From Parascedosporium putredinis (lineage: Eukaryota > Ascomycota > Sordariomycetes > Microascales > Microascaceae), in NCBI GenBank assembly GCA_949357655.1, contig CASHTG010000001.1, positions 4,216,001-4,280,000 on the forward strand: a stretch of 64,000 bases of DNA, read 5' to 3'. A program made the position numbers and the translations under genes. Below, in pieces: positions 34,898 through 47,903 of the stretch (positions are counted from its first letter, which is position 1; each line of letters begins with the position of its first letter). Below the pieces are notes generated by a model. It made no database searches and had not been told where the DNA came from. It was given only the letters and a program-made list of their open reading frames with translations.

Positions 34898-37800
34898 CTT
34901 GAGTGTTGCTCACTCGCGGAGCCGTCAATTGGTGACACCACCAGGCGAGAGGCAGACGCTGCGAGATGCGTTTATTTTAGCACCGGGTCCGTTCAAGGAC
35001 ACCTGTACTCCAGATGAGATAGCACGGGCAATGGCCCGAAAGATCCGAGGTTTCGCGCCAGGTTTGCCTCGATATGCTGTGCAGAGCTCAATCGCTTGTC
35101 GACGTCGTGGAAAGAAAAAGAGAGTTCGAACCGCAAACAAGGCTTCGCGTATTCGACGATGGGGATCGAAAAAGATGAGAAATAAGAAATCCCGGTGGGG
35201 ATTCCAAGTCAATTCGGCGTGGCGTAGAGCCTGTCGGGGGTTGTCGAAGACTTAAGTAGGCTTCAAACCTTGTTCGCCGCTGGTGCAAGAAAGTTGGTGG
35301 CCCTCGGGGAAATCTCGGGGTGGGAGGAGGAGGGGGGACTAAACTTTTTTGTCGCCGCCTCGCTGGAAATCGGAGGGATCGGAAAAAGAGCCAAAACGCC
35401 GTGTGGCCGGAGCGACGACAAGATACAGGAAACGACTGCACGAAGATGAAAGGGAAGGGGTGGGGGAAAGGAGTAAGACGACGTCGCTGAGATGCGTTGC
35501 TCGCGGGGCGGTGTTGGTTAATGGGGAAAACAACAAGCCCCCTTTGATGCCACGCAAAACTTGGGGTGAGGAATTGGAAGGGGTTGACGAAGGATGGTCG
35601 AATTGGGGGCAGTGGGTGTCCCAAAGTCCGGAAGGGCCGGGGAGCAAGGCAATTTTGGCGCAGTGGACACTGTTGCGCTGCGCCAGTCTGGGACTTGGGG
35701 TGCGGGAGCAGACGAGTGAGAAGGCGCCAGCGGTGCCGGGATGTACGAAGTACACGACCAACCCAGACCCAGAGAGACAGGCGGACACACGACGTCTACA
35801 TACTACTTGGAAGTATCTCCAGATCTAGATCCAATAAAGCTTGACTTTTGCTTTGCTCAACCAGTCCCCAAAAGGCCCCAGTTCAGTCAGCGGCTGCTGC
35901 GAACGTGAAAGGGGCTCATGGGCAATCCGCTTCAAGCTGGGTACAGCCGTCGCGCACGCAAGTCCTTGCCGAGACTTTCCTCCCTTCCTTCGTACACCTA
36001 TGTCTACGCCGACGCCTACACCTATACATACACGACATTGCGCATGCAATTCGTGCATCAATCAATTGATGGGTGAATTGATGGATAAGGTGGAGGTCCA
36101 TTGATCATGGCAATTTCCTTCCCTTCTGCAATCCAAGGGGGCCGTCAAATGGGGCTGTCAAGGGGTTTCAACGTTGGTCTTGGTATTATTATGTACTTTC
36201 CACAACTGGGGTACTTTGCGGAGCCGGATCACTGGTACATCTTTTCATGCTTACCCAATTGAGCGAGACTAGAATAGGGGAACTGGGACCAGTAAACGAA
36301 CTCGACCGAGGATGGAGTTGATCTTCAATGAGTCCGCGTAATAATCAAAAGTTACTTTGTCGAGTGGCCGCAGAGCGTGTTATCTCCAAGTCTTTCAATG
36401 CCCTTTTATCCCTCTCCGCATACCCATCAGGTACGCAGTACTTCGTACCAGTTCTCCATTTTCCTTTCTCTAGCGTTGGTCTGTTTTCCTTCCCTTTTTC
36501 TTCTTTTTCTTCTTTTTCTTTTAGTTCTTTTTCTTTTCTCTGTTTTTCGGTATTATCAGAGATCCTAGCCGTCTTGTCCCTCCCCGGACCCCGTTCCCTC
36601 GCAGCCGCCATCCAAGCAGCTTTTGGTTAGAGCTCCATTCCGTAGCTTTCGTGTCAAAACGCGTTTAATGATCCCTTCTTTCACCTTTCACTTGCAGTTA
36701 TCAACCGGACGGAGTAGTAAGTACGAAGTAGGCTGACTGGACAGGTCGAGCCGCCATTCCCACTCCCAAACATAAGATGGAAATAAACGTGAGAGGGGGT
36801 AAGCCAAAGGAAGGGAAATTGAACGAGGAAAGGAACCAGGAAAACGAAACCCTGTGCTCTAATGAGCACTTCGCACTTGTAGGTGACGCGACAGCTTGCA
36901 GGGGCTTGCTCTCAATGTGAAGGCAGGAATGTTCGGGGTTTGTGCCACGCGATCTCACTGTTTCGAGAGATATCTATGCCTGGACACCATGCTATTTCTG
37001 TACACTCCGCCCTGCTCGGATGGGCGTAAGTGGTTCGCGTTCAATACGAATTGTACTGGGCATCGGTTCAGATAACCTTCAGGCCTAGGTGTTCCAGATT
37101 CCAGGGTTCATTGACGTCGTGGATGGCCACAGAAAGAAACACTGAACCCCCAACCCACCCACCCCTTTTTCCCACTCAGTCATTGACTCACCTGCTCAGG
37201 GGATAATATTCGACAAGCATCATCAGATAGCTCAACGCACCGATGCTCTGCTCCCAAGCCTTTGACGCGGTCGAGCAGTGGACCACAAGAATCAAGCGCC
37301 ATCGTGGAGCATGTGCTCCTGCGCTATTGGGCTGATGCAGCAAGATAGCCACGCCCCCTTTTTGAGCTCCCTGGTGCAGCAGAACCCAAGTAGGCTTTCC
37401 ATGATGCTTGCTGTCGACGTCGTCATCATTTTCCCCTTCCCCAAGGCACTGCTTTCCCTCGTCTGTTTTTTATTTCTCTTCCTTTTTTCGGGGTTAACCA
37501 GCAGCAAGTACCAGGTACATTAAAAAGTGCAGTGGAAGCTACATGTACCGAGGTAGATATTGAAAAGATTGGACTAAACTCGCAGCCACTAGATCGATCG
37601 CTAAATGTACATCTTGTCGAGCCTGGCCACTTCATGTTTCAGTGATCGATCAACGACGAGCTCGGGAAAAGACCGAGCCAACAAGCTGGAGAGAGATAGT
37701 GTGCTCAAGCACTGGTCGGGGGCGGGCGGGTGGGGGATGGGTTTGGATCAAGCACTGCCAAGTGCCAAGACGAGGTGCTCGAAATTTGGGTTTACCCGTT

Positions 37801-40800
37801 AATAACGGAGCATGAGAATAAATAGCGTCCCTGACCAGCCCATCAATCAGGTGGCTCGGACCCTATCCCTGACACGCACCGCTTCTTCAAGACATCCAAC
37901 CACACCTCGATGAAGGGCTCGAATTCGGGGTGCGTCCTTGTATGGTCCGAATTGCTCGATTGAGAGAGAGAGAGAGTTCTGCATCCAAAGTGCCTCATCC
38001 AAATCCCTGGTAGATATCGGATGAGGAGGAGGAGAGACTCTTCTCCAGTCGTTGTACACTTCTACTCCGCCACCCCTGTCGCGATCACGCCGTGGTATAG
38101 GCCGTACGAGCTATCGCCGTGCAACGCAGCTGGCCTTTTAAACCCCGTCTTTCTTTTCTTCTTTTTTTTTTTTTTAAGTTGCTAGCTCTTCCGCCTTCGT
38201 TTGGTGACCATCGTCGTTTTCCCACGCTTACATTCCTAGGGCAGCGCTATTCAACAGCCCGGCCCGATGGCGTGGGGAACTTTTCTCCTCTACAACAGGC
38301 AAGGTGGCATTACAAATCGTGGAATGTTCTCAACAAGGTAAGCGGACCGGTCTCCATCGCTCCCACGATGAACAGCGAGCATGCCAGCATGCCAGCGTCA
38401 AGGGAGTAGGGGTCCATTAATCAAGGGATATGGTGACGGCGCGCGGTCTTGACCCAGCCTCCATCCTCAATCTTAAAAACTATGCTGCCTGTGATCAGCG
38501 ATGGAACAGGACCGGCGGTCAACGAGAAGCTTCGAAATGAGATGGGCGGTTGAGGGCGGGCTTTACAGGCGCACCGCGCCGACGAACGTTGCGGAGAGTT
38601 GGCAAAACCCCGTCGCAGAGCCCATGCCCGCCGCGTTGCCGTCGCCCATACCGCTTCGGGCTAGTAGAAATTAATATGAGCATCTTGTACGAGGCCGAGA
38701 GTCAATGGCCACTTTCGCTTCCACGGTTTCCAGAAGATGCCACCTATCGACAGAGAACCACCCCTCCGATCAGGATGCGCCAAGGCCTTTTCTTGTGGCC
38801 TTGCGCATGACCTCCTCCCTCTGCTTGAGCAGATGTGATGGTGTCTCTTGCGTGTCGATGGAGAATGTGAAAGTGCTTCAGACAAACAAGTAATAATGGG
38901 GCATGGCCTGCGTAGCAGCGATAGCTTCCGTTTCTGTCTTCTTCACATCATCAAAGCACATGCGTGGTTGATGATTGATAATTCATTCAATGGGTGGATC
39001 CATGCACCTGCACAAGTCCATTCCATAGCCGGGCTCTTGAGGCATCCCTGCATGCACATATGTTTCCAATGCTTTCGTTGTTTTGCATCCTTCACCCTCT
39101 CTCACCGGACCCCCAAAGGTGTTGGAGTAATATAATTTACCAAGTATCATCCGAGAGAGAAGAAATGGTTAGGAAACGGCCATCGCCCGTCTTCCCGTCT
39201 TTTAGGGGCGCTATTGATAGTCACGTTAACCCATCAGCTTGCGCTCAAGAAGAATCACCTCCACTCTACTCAAACGAACCCAGGAATTGCATGTAATACC
39301 CAGAGGTGCATTCGAGTCAGTATGGGGTCCATCGGAGACAAGTGCTCACCACTCGCCGACGCCAAGGCAAACACAACAAACCAGCCTCCACCAACAGGAG
39401 TAATATTCAATTCGTCTCCTCAACTTGGGGTATCTAGGCCCTTTCTACCGAAGTTATGAGCCTGGCCGAGTCTCGCAGCGACCGCCTATGTCTCCCAGCA
39501 TGCGATGAACTGGGCCGCCCGTTCGCTTATAAATCTGGGATGGTGTTTTCTGCAAACACTTTGACGCGCTTGGGTAAAATAGTGCGGATGTGGATGGCCG
39601 AGCACAAAAGGCGTCCATCTGAAGTTTCGGAGGGTTACGTTTATGTGGTCGAGGCTGTTCTTTGTGCTGCGAAGTTTCCCAAATTCCGCCCTGAGGTGTG
39701 CAACCTCCTCCTTTGACCTGGGGTGAAACATGAAACAGGCAGGAACGAGTATTCGGGCTGGTCTGGCCTCCTTCTCCTTGGTTTTCTCTTCTTTTTCCTT
39801 TTTCTCTTTGGCCCTTCCTCCTCTTCCTTCCTTTTGACCTTTGGCCGTGCACGTACCTCGTGGTGTCAATAATTGTGAAAGCCTGACAGATTTGATTCAC
39901 GACGATAACGCCAAGCCCAATGTGGTTGGGGCCCGCGAGCTGTTGATTCACAACGGCACAAGCTTGCCGCCTTTGGTCGAAGCCGCCTTGCAGAGGCTGT
40001 CAGAAGCTACTTGTACTTCAGTGAGTTCTGCGGTCAAGTGTCTCTTGTTGGTGCGAGTCCCTTGGTGCAGGCTGGCTCTTCACCAACCCCCTCCCCCATT
40101 CCTATGAACAGAGAGAGGACCACACACATTCGGCCGGGCAAGTGCAGAGGTCCTGATAAGCGTTTCCTCTCCCATGGAAGGATCCTGCTTGATTATCCTA
40201 GAGCTGGAGGTTTAGGAGGTGATCATATCAGCCTGTTACCCAGAATTGTGCCTTCACCTCACATCCCAGGAACCCTTCCTCCCGGGCCGCCACAAAACTT
40301 CCTCTCAGCTTCAGATAGTGTGGGGGACCAAGATCGGCTCCTTGTCCAAGGAGGGCATTGAGTTTCAGCACGGCCGGATCACCGGGTCAGAAGGAATAAC
40401 CGACTCGGCCCCTCAGCTCTCGAGATGACGATAAGCTTATTAGATATTAGCCCATTTGACGTAGCCAATGGTCGGAGGAAACTGCACTTTGAAGAGAATT
40501 CAATGGGCCAGGATGCGAAGGAATCAATCAATCAACGTTCGCCTTCTCCACAGCTTCCAGCAGTGTGTCCCTTGAGCGCTCACTGCAATCAACAAAGAAC
40601 AAAGGCCTAGAAGAGCGAGATGAAACGGAGATATCAATTGACACTCGGATCGACTGGCGAGCATCGGTGGTAGTTGCCACTGATGACGCTCAATGAGTCG
40701 GTCGGGGGTACTTCGGCATCAAGTGGGGAGAGAATGCGAACACTCGCAACATTGAAGTTGAAGGATCAGTCCTCTTCAACCTAGATGCGATGCATCAATC

Positions 40801-41522
40801 ACTTCGCAACAGACCTTGTCGCAAGGAGAGGCTAAACCCACAATTACGTGTGTCATTTGATGAGTGCACGATGCATCTAGCGGCTCGCCCTCGACTGAAA
40901 ACATCGTAGACATCTCGAGATAGCTCGCCGTAAGATTAAAACAGAATAAAATATAATGCGAAGATAAAATGGGGAGAAGCACGAAGAAAGAAAGACATCC
41001 CCGGACTACGAAGCGTATGGTACACCGATTCCATCACTATCAGCTTCGATTAAGGTGTGAATTGCTGTGCTGTGTAGTTCTGACCGCAGTAGGATGACGG
41101 GAGCACGAGTTGCGAGTTGGATCAGCTGGCGGAGCTGGTAAATTTAGAAATTTTGGTCGTACCGCCGCCAAAAAAATAGCCCCACGCTTAACCACAGCCA
41201 TCTATGATCATTGGTGTACATGACCGCCCAACGCGCCTCGCCGCGGCCGCCGTCATTCGCGACTCCATGTAGCCTCGTCCAACTCGCACTTTAGGAAGAA
41301 GAAGAAAGGATTTCGATGTTCTTTTCCAGCCTCCCTTACTACACAAAGCCATACACGAATGACGCAACCATAGACACTAAACATCGGGTTGGGCCCATCC
41401 CCTTTGTTTCGGACCACCATCCCTGGAGGGTCCTTCTGTGGCTTCAAGCGTGGCTTGGACTCGATCTTTAACCCCAGCCGCCTTCTCTCTTTAACGATAC
41501 CACCATTGGGCCGCAAGAAGCC
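34898..41522. other. 6.6-kb gene-poor stretch
   Basis: No supportable gene, though a weak plus-strand frame at 39456-39716 and its continuation were considered. Contents include T/TTC tracts (36485-36545, 38160-38176), three copies of TACTTCGTA or its complement (35744, 36439, 36722), GA repeats (37967-37977) and the flippase promoter at its left end. A fast-evolving or heavily frameshifted gene cannot be excluded. Confidence 0.45.
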
Positions 41523-43568
41523 ATGTCTCCGGCGCCGAGAAAAAGGCGGCGACCTCAGGCACTATCAGGAGCTACTTTGCACCTGTGCAAAGGTCCACGC
41601 AAGGCCCCAACTCATCCCAGGCCTCTTCAAGTGCCCTGAGCAGCTTTTCCGTCACACCCACTCCTCCGGAGCCCTCGCTCCCAAGCCAATCCTCTCGTAG
41701 AACAGCGCCTCATGACGAAGATGAAGTCTTCGCGGCCGTGAGCTCACCGGTCAGGGCCGGAATCGTCCCGATCCCCACCACCCCCTTACCGCTAGGAAGC
41801 CCGTCAGCCGAGACATCACCATTGCTGCATCTGACGACGACGATGAGAGTGACGCCTCGTTCGAGGCCCTAGAGGATCTCTTGGCCAGACGTGTGAACCC
41901 CATTACACCAACCAAAAATAGGCTTGCTTCGGGAGTCGTTTCTACCCCGCAACGGCCTAGGGGTGATTCCATCTTTTCTTCCCCCTTACCAACCAGCCTC
42001 GAGAGCCGCAGTTCAAGATGGCAGACCTGCTAGACGCCGCAAAGAAGGATAGTAACATCGAGGCAAGTCTATCTCGACTCCACCAACGGGGAAGGGACGC
42101 GAGTACCAAAAGACAGAGCCAAGACTAGCGGGAGACTCGCTGCGTCGGACCCTCGAGGCCACTGTAGGTGATGAACACGATTATCGACTCGACAAGGTAG
42201 TCAGAGCCGTCGAGCGTACCGAGTCCGTTTCGACACGAAATGGCTGGTTCTTCTTCAACAAGACCGCTAGTACCCGCCTCACGAATCGTGAGCCGTTCCC
42301 CTCGAGGACCGTCAGTACTCTTCTCGGGAAAAGATCGATCTGCAAAAATGCTAAAGATCTAGACCTAACCAAACTAAACAAGGCCCTGCACATCTCCAGG
42401 TCTGCCCTCCCAGACGATCTCTTCCTCTGGCTTTTGGACGAGCTCTGCACCGAGAAATCCGGGATCCGGAGAGACGAAATGTGGGAGCTGATGAGATATT
42501 TCAAGAGCGATGCAATCTCCCTCAGGTTGACCCCAAAGTATCTCGAAGGCCTCTTCTTACGTCTCGGCGCCACTCAAAGCATCAAGCTTCTAGAAGGCAC
42601 GGATCAGCTCCCGGCAGTGCCAGTTCCCGCAGATGGTTTCTATGATAGAGACTGGAGTTGTCTATGTTCGATATTGAACGTGATCATGGCCGTGTCCGAA
42701 CAACTTTCGACCGAATCGATTATCTACCTTGCAAAACTCCTCCTTGCTATGGCGGTGGACTCTGAGCTCCTAAGCAGTCCCGAGGTGCTGGTGACGCATC
42801 GGGATGTTTTATCCAAGCTCCTATCTACCCTCGCCTCGGAGGATACGGATCGCGTCGTGAGTATTAGACCCCCACCCCCGGCAGTTCTTTGTTGAAACCT
42901 TCCCCCGTACACACCTAATCCTCTTCTCGCACTAACAACAAAGAAAGTTCCTCGAGCTCATTTCCACCATGTATCACTCCTTTACTTCGCCGTCTATGCG
43001 TCTTAGGTCTCTCCAATATCTGCCCACCGCCACCATGGTAATGCATGGTCTGAGGAGGCGAATGGCTGCAGTATACTTTTTCGACGATGTGGCTCTTGCT
43101 AAGTGCTCAGCCCTGTCTCCCTTCACGCTGGCAGAGGTTCAAAAACGCTTGCAAAGTAGCCAATTCAAGGTCCGGTCAAACACAGATTATGTAGAACTTA
43201 GAGCGCTTATCTTGTTGCTCGATATGACGATCGACTCCGGTTTCGAGTCGGACGTCTCTGACCCTTTACAGCATGATATTACTAGGAACTCCTTTGACGT
43301 GGAAATTGATAAGATAGTTGACTTGTTGAAAGAGCTGGCTAGGAGTATCAATGATGCGGGAATGAAGTCCATTTTCCCCATGGAAGCGAAGTTGGCCATG
43401 GAATGGGTCAGAGAACGGCTCACGTACACTGTCCGTTCCAAGCCGGTGCCAAAGATCAGCATCTACGACATACCAGGCCAACCTATGCCGGACCCTAGCC
43501 TTCCGAAACAGCAGAACTACATGAAGCATTTCCTCCAAGGCCGGTCTATGGGGGCCAAGAACTCCTGA
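41523..43568 (+). CDS. Conserved fungal protein with PIP-like N-terminus, possible genome-maintenance factor
   Basis: Two exons, 41523-42856 and 42948-43568 (donor GTGAGT), encode about 652 aa once four missing bases are allowed for (near 41540-41544, 41781-41785, 41981-41985 and 42070-42076). The N-terminus is basic and disordered. It carries T-I-R-S-Y-F at about residues 14-19, resembling a degenerate PCNA-interacting box, then a Ser/Pro-rich stretch and an acidic patch (SDDDDESDASFE). From NGWFFFNKT on, the protein appears entirely helical (LDLTKLNKALHIS, LPDDLFLWLLDELC, FLELISTMYHSFTSPSMRLRS, DYVELRALILLLDM), ending LPKQQNYMKHFLQG. I do not recognise a named domain with certainty. The layout resembles helical-repeat subunits such as Nse6 of the Smc5/6 complex, which is a weak inference. 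It converges with VMA4. Confidence 0.7.
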
Positions 43569-44095
43569 GCTCGTACTCTCTTATCAATAAGGGTTCCCTC
43601 GTGAGAAATTTTCCCTCAAAAGAAGAAAACAATACACGCATTGATGGGGTCAGGTCAGCCTCCACAACGCACTGGGAGGATGAAGATGATGATGATGTAC
43701 CATGATGCACCATGATGCTTGGCGACACACCTTGGGTTTTTAAGGCGGAGTCTGGAGAACTGGGGAACACCTTTGAAGGACCACCAGGTTGATTTTAAGG
43801 GCGGAGCCGCAATCGCTTTGCTAGTTTATGTGGCGCTTATGTGGAAAATGTATAGATCAGTTTCCTCATGTGGGTTTCAGTCCGGGTTGAATCCATAGAC
43901 GCGCACAATCCCTCTACTGCAAGAAAGTATCTGAATAAAGGAAATAACAAAGGCACCCATGCTATATTTCCCGCCTAAACCAGCCTATTTCTTGGAAGGA
44001 CAGTAAAAAGACATTGAGAAAGAAAAGAAAGGAGACAGAAGCACCCCGAGCGTGGAAAGATGCAGCAGCAGAGAGTCATTGTTGCTTAGGTAGAC
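43569..44095. other. Convergent 3' intergenic region
   Basis: Between two stops. It contains a GATGATGATG/CACCATGATG repeat near 43682-43716 and otherwise nothing notable. Confidence 0.6.
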
Positions 44096-44988
44096 TTAGT
44101 CGAAGAACTTGCGGTTGGCGTTCTCGCCAAAGAGGGCCTCCTCACGGCTGGAAGGGCGGATTCCTTGAGAAGCTCAAGCCGGGTATCTAGCGTATTGTCC
44201 ATCACAACTTTCCCTCCTTCGCCAACAACAACGACACCGCCAGTGCTAATGTAAGGGGAAGAAGAGGACGCACGGGTCAGCGATGGAACAAAGGTAAAGG
44301 ACGACAATGCACCGGGCAGAGACTTACCTGTCTGACGGTAAGGGCTTCGACTCGTCCACCTCGATTTCGACGTCCCGATCGAGCGTCTTCTTGAACTCCT
44401 TCGCGGCAAGCTCGATAGCCTCCTTGACGAGGCTGAAATCTTCCTTCCTTGCCCTGACCTGGATCGAGTTCTCGTTAAAGGCATAGAGTCCCTCAAGCAC
44501 AAGATTCTTAAGGGTCTCCTTGTATTTTCCCTTGTCCTTGGTTCCCTCGCCCAACTTCTTCTCGGCATCCTCAAAGATGTTATCAACGACTCGCTGAGCG
44601 GCAGCCAGTATGGTGATGCGGGCCTTGGAGTTGGCCTTGGATCGGGTGATTTGCTGCGACATGGATGCCTGCTTAAACTTCTTCTCGTACGCGGCGTCGA
44701 TAATGGCCTTCTCCTGCAGGATGAGGGCAGACTTGTCCTTTTCGAAGTCCTGGTCGGCCTTGATCTGGATCTCGCGGGCTTTCTCCTGGGCCTCGAGCTT
44801 GATGAACTCGGTCATCTTGCGGAGCTCGACTCCGACCTACACAGATTGGGAGACCATCACCAGCGTCAGACAATAAGAAAAATAAGGGCCTTTTCCCGCC
44901 TCGGGAAATCCGGTAGCATAAAGAAGGTGCATGGGGCCTCAAAATTTACCTGGGAGTCGGACAACGGTCCGGCTGTTGCTACAGACAT
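44096..44988 (-). CDS. VMA4: V-type proton ATPase subunit E (VMA4)
   Basis: A peripheral-stalk subunit of the V1 sector of the vacuolar H+-ATPase. It pairs with subunit G and couples V1 to V0. Exons are 44988-44950, 44836-44328 and 44245-44096, with the first introns close to the start as in other fungi. Total length is 232 aa with one base missing in 44138-44144, matching the family's usual length. Features seen: a short N-terminus ending LSDSQ, then VGVELRKMTEFIKLEAQEKA, a long charged coiled coil (AREIQIKADQDFEKDK, EKKFKQASMSQQITRSKANS), then the globular C-terminal domain with VRARKEDFSLVKEAIE, GGVVVVGEGGKVVMDNTLDTR and the terminal NRKFFD. The identification is secure. It is divergent from the NIPA gene across 1.2 kb. 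Confidence 0.95.
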
Positions 44989-46179
44989 CGTGAGTAGCTT
45001 TCGATATTTCAAGCGAGATAAGAGGAGTTTGGCGGAGTTGGATGCGGCGGGATTTGTTGGAAAGGGGAGGAGCTCGAGCTTGACGAAGCGGTGCACTGAT
45101 GCTACTCGAGAGGGGAAGAAGGTTTCGAGACCAAGATTATTTGAGCTACCTTGAGCGCATGCAATAACTCGACAGCTGGTTAAGAGTTGAAAGAGTATAT
45201 ATTGGTGTATCACCGAGTGCTCCTCCGGATAACTACACTAGCATGCGACAGGTGGGAGTGAGTGGGTGAGCAGGGGACCTCGAAAGCTCGTCATCTGCCA
45301 TTGCCAGTCCTTTGCAACCTCTTTCGGTGGCAGCCACAGTGGAAGCCCAGCCCACTTCTCAAGTGCCCCTCGCAGGCTCCCAAATAAATTGAACACTGTG
45401 AGCCGCTAACAGCGCTTGCTACAAGTAGAACGCCGCAAACCCAGTGACATCACCCCCAAAATCAACGCCACAGAAGGTCACGTGGGGCGCCACGACCGAG
45501 CTGAGGCGCTCACCAGAACTTGACCCGCAGCTCATTTTGGGGAGCCTCCTTGATTGATGAATATGAGGTACGTACCGCGAGCGCTGGGCTTGGTTGGGGG
45601 CGGGTTGGCACTACGCAACAATGCGCTCGCTGGCTTTAATTAGTTGCTTGTAAAATGCTGAGAAGCCCGCGCGAAAGAGTGACGGACGAAATGTCGGTAC
45701 CTGGCGGGTGTTTCAAAACAGCAACAACACCAGACTCCTCGGACACATCCCCTTCTTCCAACGATGCAGAGTAAAGAAAAAGCATGGCGATCCCCAAATA
45801 AACGAGCCCTCTGCCGCCGCGCTGCATATGAATTGCATCTACAGTTTCTTTACGTCCTTGCGAACCCGTGTGTCAGGCCACCCTGCAACCTTATTGTGCC
45901 TTTGGCCCACTTCGAGAAGCGAACCGGCCATCCGACGACCTTGACCGCTTCCAACATCTTCGAAATCGACCTCCATAGCCACCTCCAACCTCGGAGCAGT
46001 CGCTTTTCCTGGCCTCTCTAGGAGATCACTTGTTCCGCTTCTCTGCTTCCCCCTCCCCACCTCACCTTCATTCTGCTTCCTTTGCACGTTGGCATACGAA
46101 CGAGCGCACGACTCACCGAGAGCGTGGCGAGACGGGGGTTGACCAGTTGCCAAATGACACCTGAGAATCATCCAGCGCA
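44989..46179. promoter_or_regulatory. Divergent promoter region of VMA4 and the NIPA transporter gene
   Basis: 1.2 kb between divergent starts. It includes the palindrome GGTACGTACC near 45567 and a pyrimidine-rich leader upstream of the NIPA start (46020-46085). No credible third gene; open frames on both strands here lack domains. Confidence 0.5.
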
Positions 46180-47903
46180 ATGGGGCCCATCGGCGGCATC
46201 TCTCCGGGAGGGAGTATCGCCGTAAGCTCTCCCCTTCTTATCCAAGTTCAAACTCGAAGATCTTCTCTAACCTGTGCCTCTCTATTGCACCCTCTTAGCT
46301 TGGAATTGTAGCCGGCCTTGTTTCTACTAGCGTACAAAGTTTAGGCCTAACCCTGCAGCGAAAGTCGCATATCCTCGAAGATGAGAAGGATCCCCACGAT
46401 ATTCGCCGCCCACCTCATCGTCGACGTCGATGGCAACTCGGCATGGCCATGTTTATTATCGCCAATATCTTTGGAAGTTCGATCCAGATATCGACATTAC
46501 CTCTCCCCGTCCTGTCGACTTTGCAAGCCTCGGGGCTCGTCTTCAACTCGATATGTGCGACCCTTATATTAGGCGAACCGTTCACACGATGGTCTCTTTG
46601 GGGAACCTTGCTGGTGTGCGGTGGCGCCTTATTGATTGCCATTTTTGGGGCAATCCCTTCACCTGCCCACAACCTCCGTGAGCTTCTAGAGCTCTTAGTG
46701 AGGGGCCCTTTCGTGGGCTGGATGATATTCCAAATCTTCCTCATCATCACCATAACTCTAGTCACGGAGTTTATCAACAATATCTTTCCGAATGTCTCGC
46801 AAAACGCGCGATTCCGGTTTGGCCGAGGCCTTGCGTTTGGCTGCATCAGCGGCATTCTATCTGCGCATTCGCTCCTAGTGGCCAAGTCCGCAGTGGAGCT
46901 CGTCATCAAGACCCTTGTAGACGGCGATAACCAGTTCGTCCATTGGCAATCGTGGATGCTCGTCGTTACCCTCGTTATCCTTGCTCTGAGCCAGCTCTAC
47001 TACTTGCACCGGGGGCTCAAGCTCGTCTCAACCTCTGTCCTATACCCGTTAGTATTTTGCATTTACAACATCATGGCTATCCTCGACGGCCTGATCTACT
47101 TCAACCAGACCAACCTTATCAGCACGTTGCGTGCATGCCTAATCACGCTCGGCACGGTGATCCTCCTCACGGGCGTTCTCGCACTATCCTGGAGGCTTAG
47201 CGACGAGCAACACCCACCGGGCGTGGGACAATCCTCCCTCGCACCCGGGCTCGGCCTCGTAGAAGATACCGAAGGAGAGGAAGAGGAGGAACTCCTCATA
47301 GATTCAGACGTACTGGACGAAGAATCAGGCTTCTCGTCCCAGTACCAAACATTCCCTACTGCGTCCCGTGACCCCGAATCGCCCTCGAGCCCCTCCCGGC
47401 GACATTCTTTCAGGTGGCAGGAGCGCGCGGAGATCTGGGACGAGCTCGAAGACCGCGACGAGCCTAGCACCCCCAAACACTCGCGGAGGCGCTCCACCAC
47501 CCTTCCGGCGACGGAAGCGACGCATCTCCTTGCTCCGACCCGACGGGTTGCCAGCAGCGGCGGCATCTTCGCGCCCGGTCCCGGTTCCGGCCCAGATTCC
47601 CCGCCGCCAGTTCAGGAAGAGGCGGAAATCAACGGGATTTCCGGGTTTCACGGCCCGCAAGCCAAAGGGAGGTGGCGCGCTCCAAGATGCCATGGGCGGT
47701 ATCTGGAAGCTAGCGTGGTGGAACAAGTCCAAGGCCTCCCCTCCCGGACATCCACCGACGGCGTAGCATGGCCCCGGCGCTCCAGAGACGAGCAGCGTTC
47801 ACCTCGCAATGAGGATGACAGCCGCACCGACTCGGCTCATCGCACAACCGGGCCGCCACCTGGACCCGTCGACGGTCCCTCTTCCTCGAGTGACGCTGTC
47901 TGA
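46180..47903 (+). CDS. NIPA-type magnesium transporter (DUF803 family) membrane protein
   Basis: NIPA proteins are EamA-like multi-pass carriers linked to Mg2+ transport. Exon 1 (46180-46221) encodes MGPIGGISPGGSIA; exon 2 starts at 46299. The second exon opens with LGIVAGLVSTSVQSLGLTLQ, the conserved first TM, then QRKSHILEDE. About eight further TM segments follow, including MAMFIIANIFGSSIQISTLPL, LPVLSTLQASGLVFNSICA and TSVLYPLVFCIYNIMAILDG. The C-terminal cytosolic tail (from about residue 315) is acidic and then Ser/Arg-rich. The membrane part has no frame break. Near 47680 the tail may shift into an overlapping frame that ends at 47766 with a Trp/Lys-rich end (GGIWKLAWWNKSK), which looks more natural than the longer tail ending at 47903. 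The true C-terminus is therefore uncertain. It converges with PLS1. Confidence 0.88.

Noticed and set aside
39456..40428. Series of plus-strand frames that might be one frameshifted gene
   Set aside because: Joining them needs many corrections, and no conserved motif or consistent codon bias emerges.
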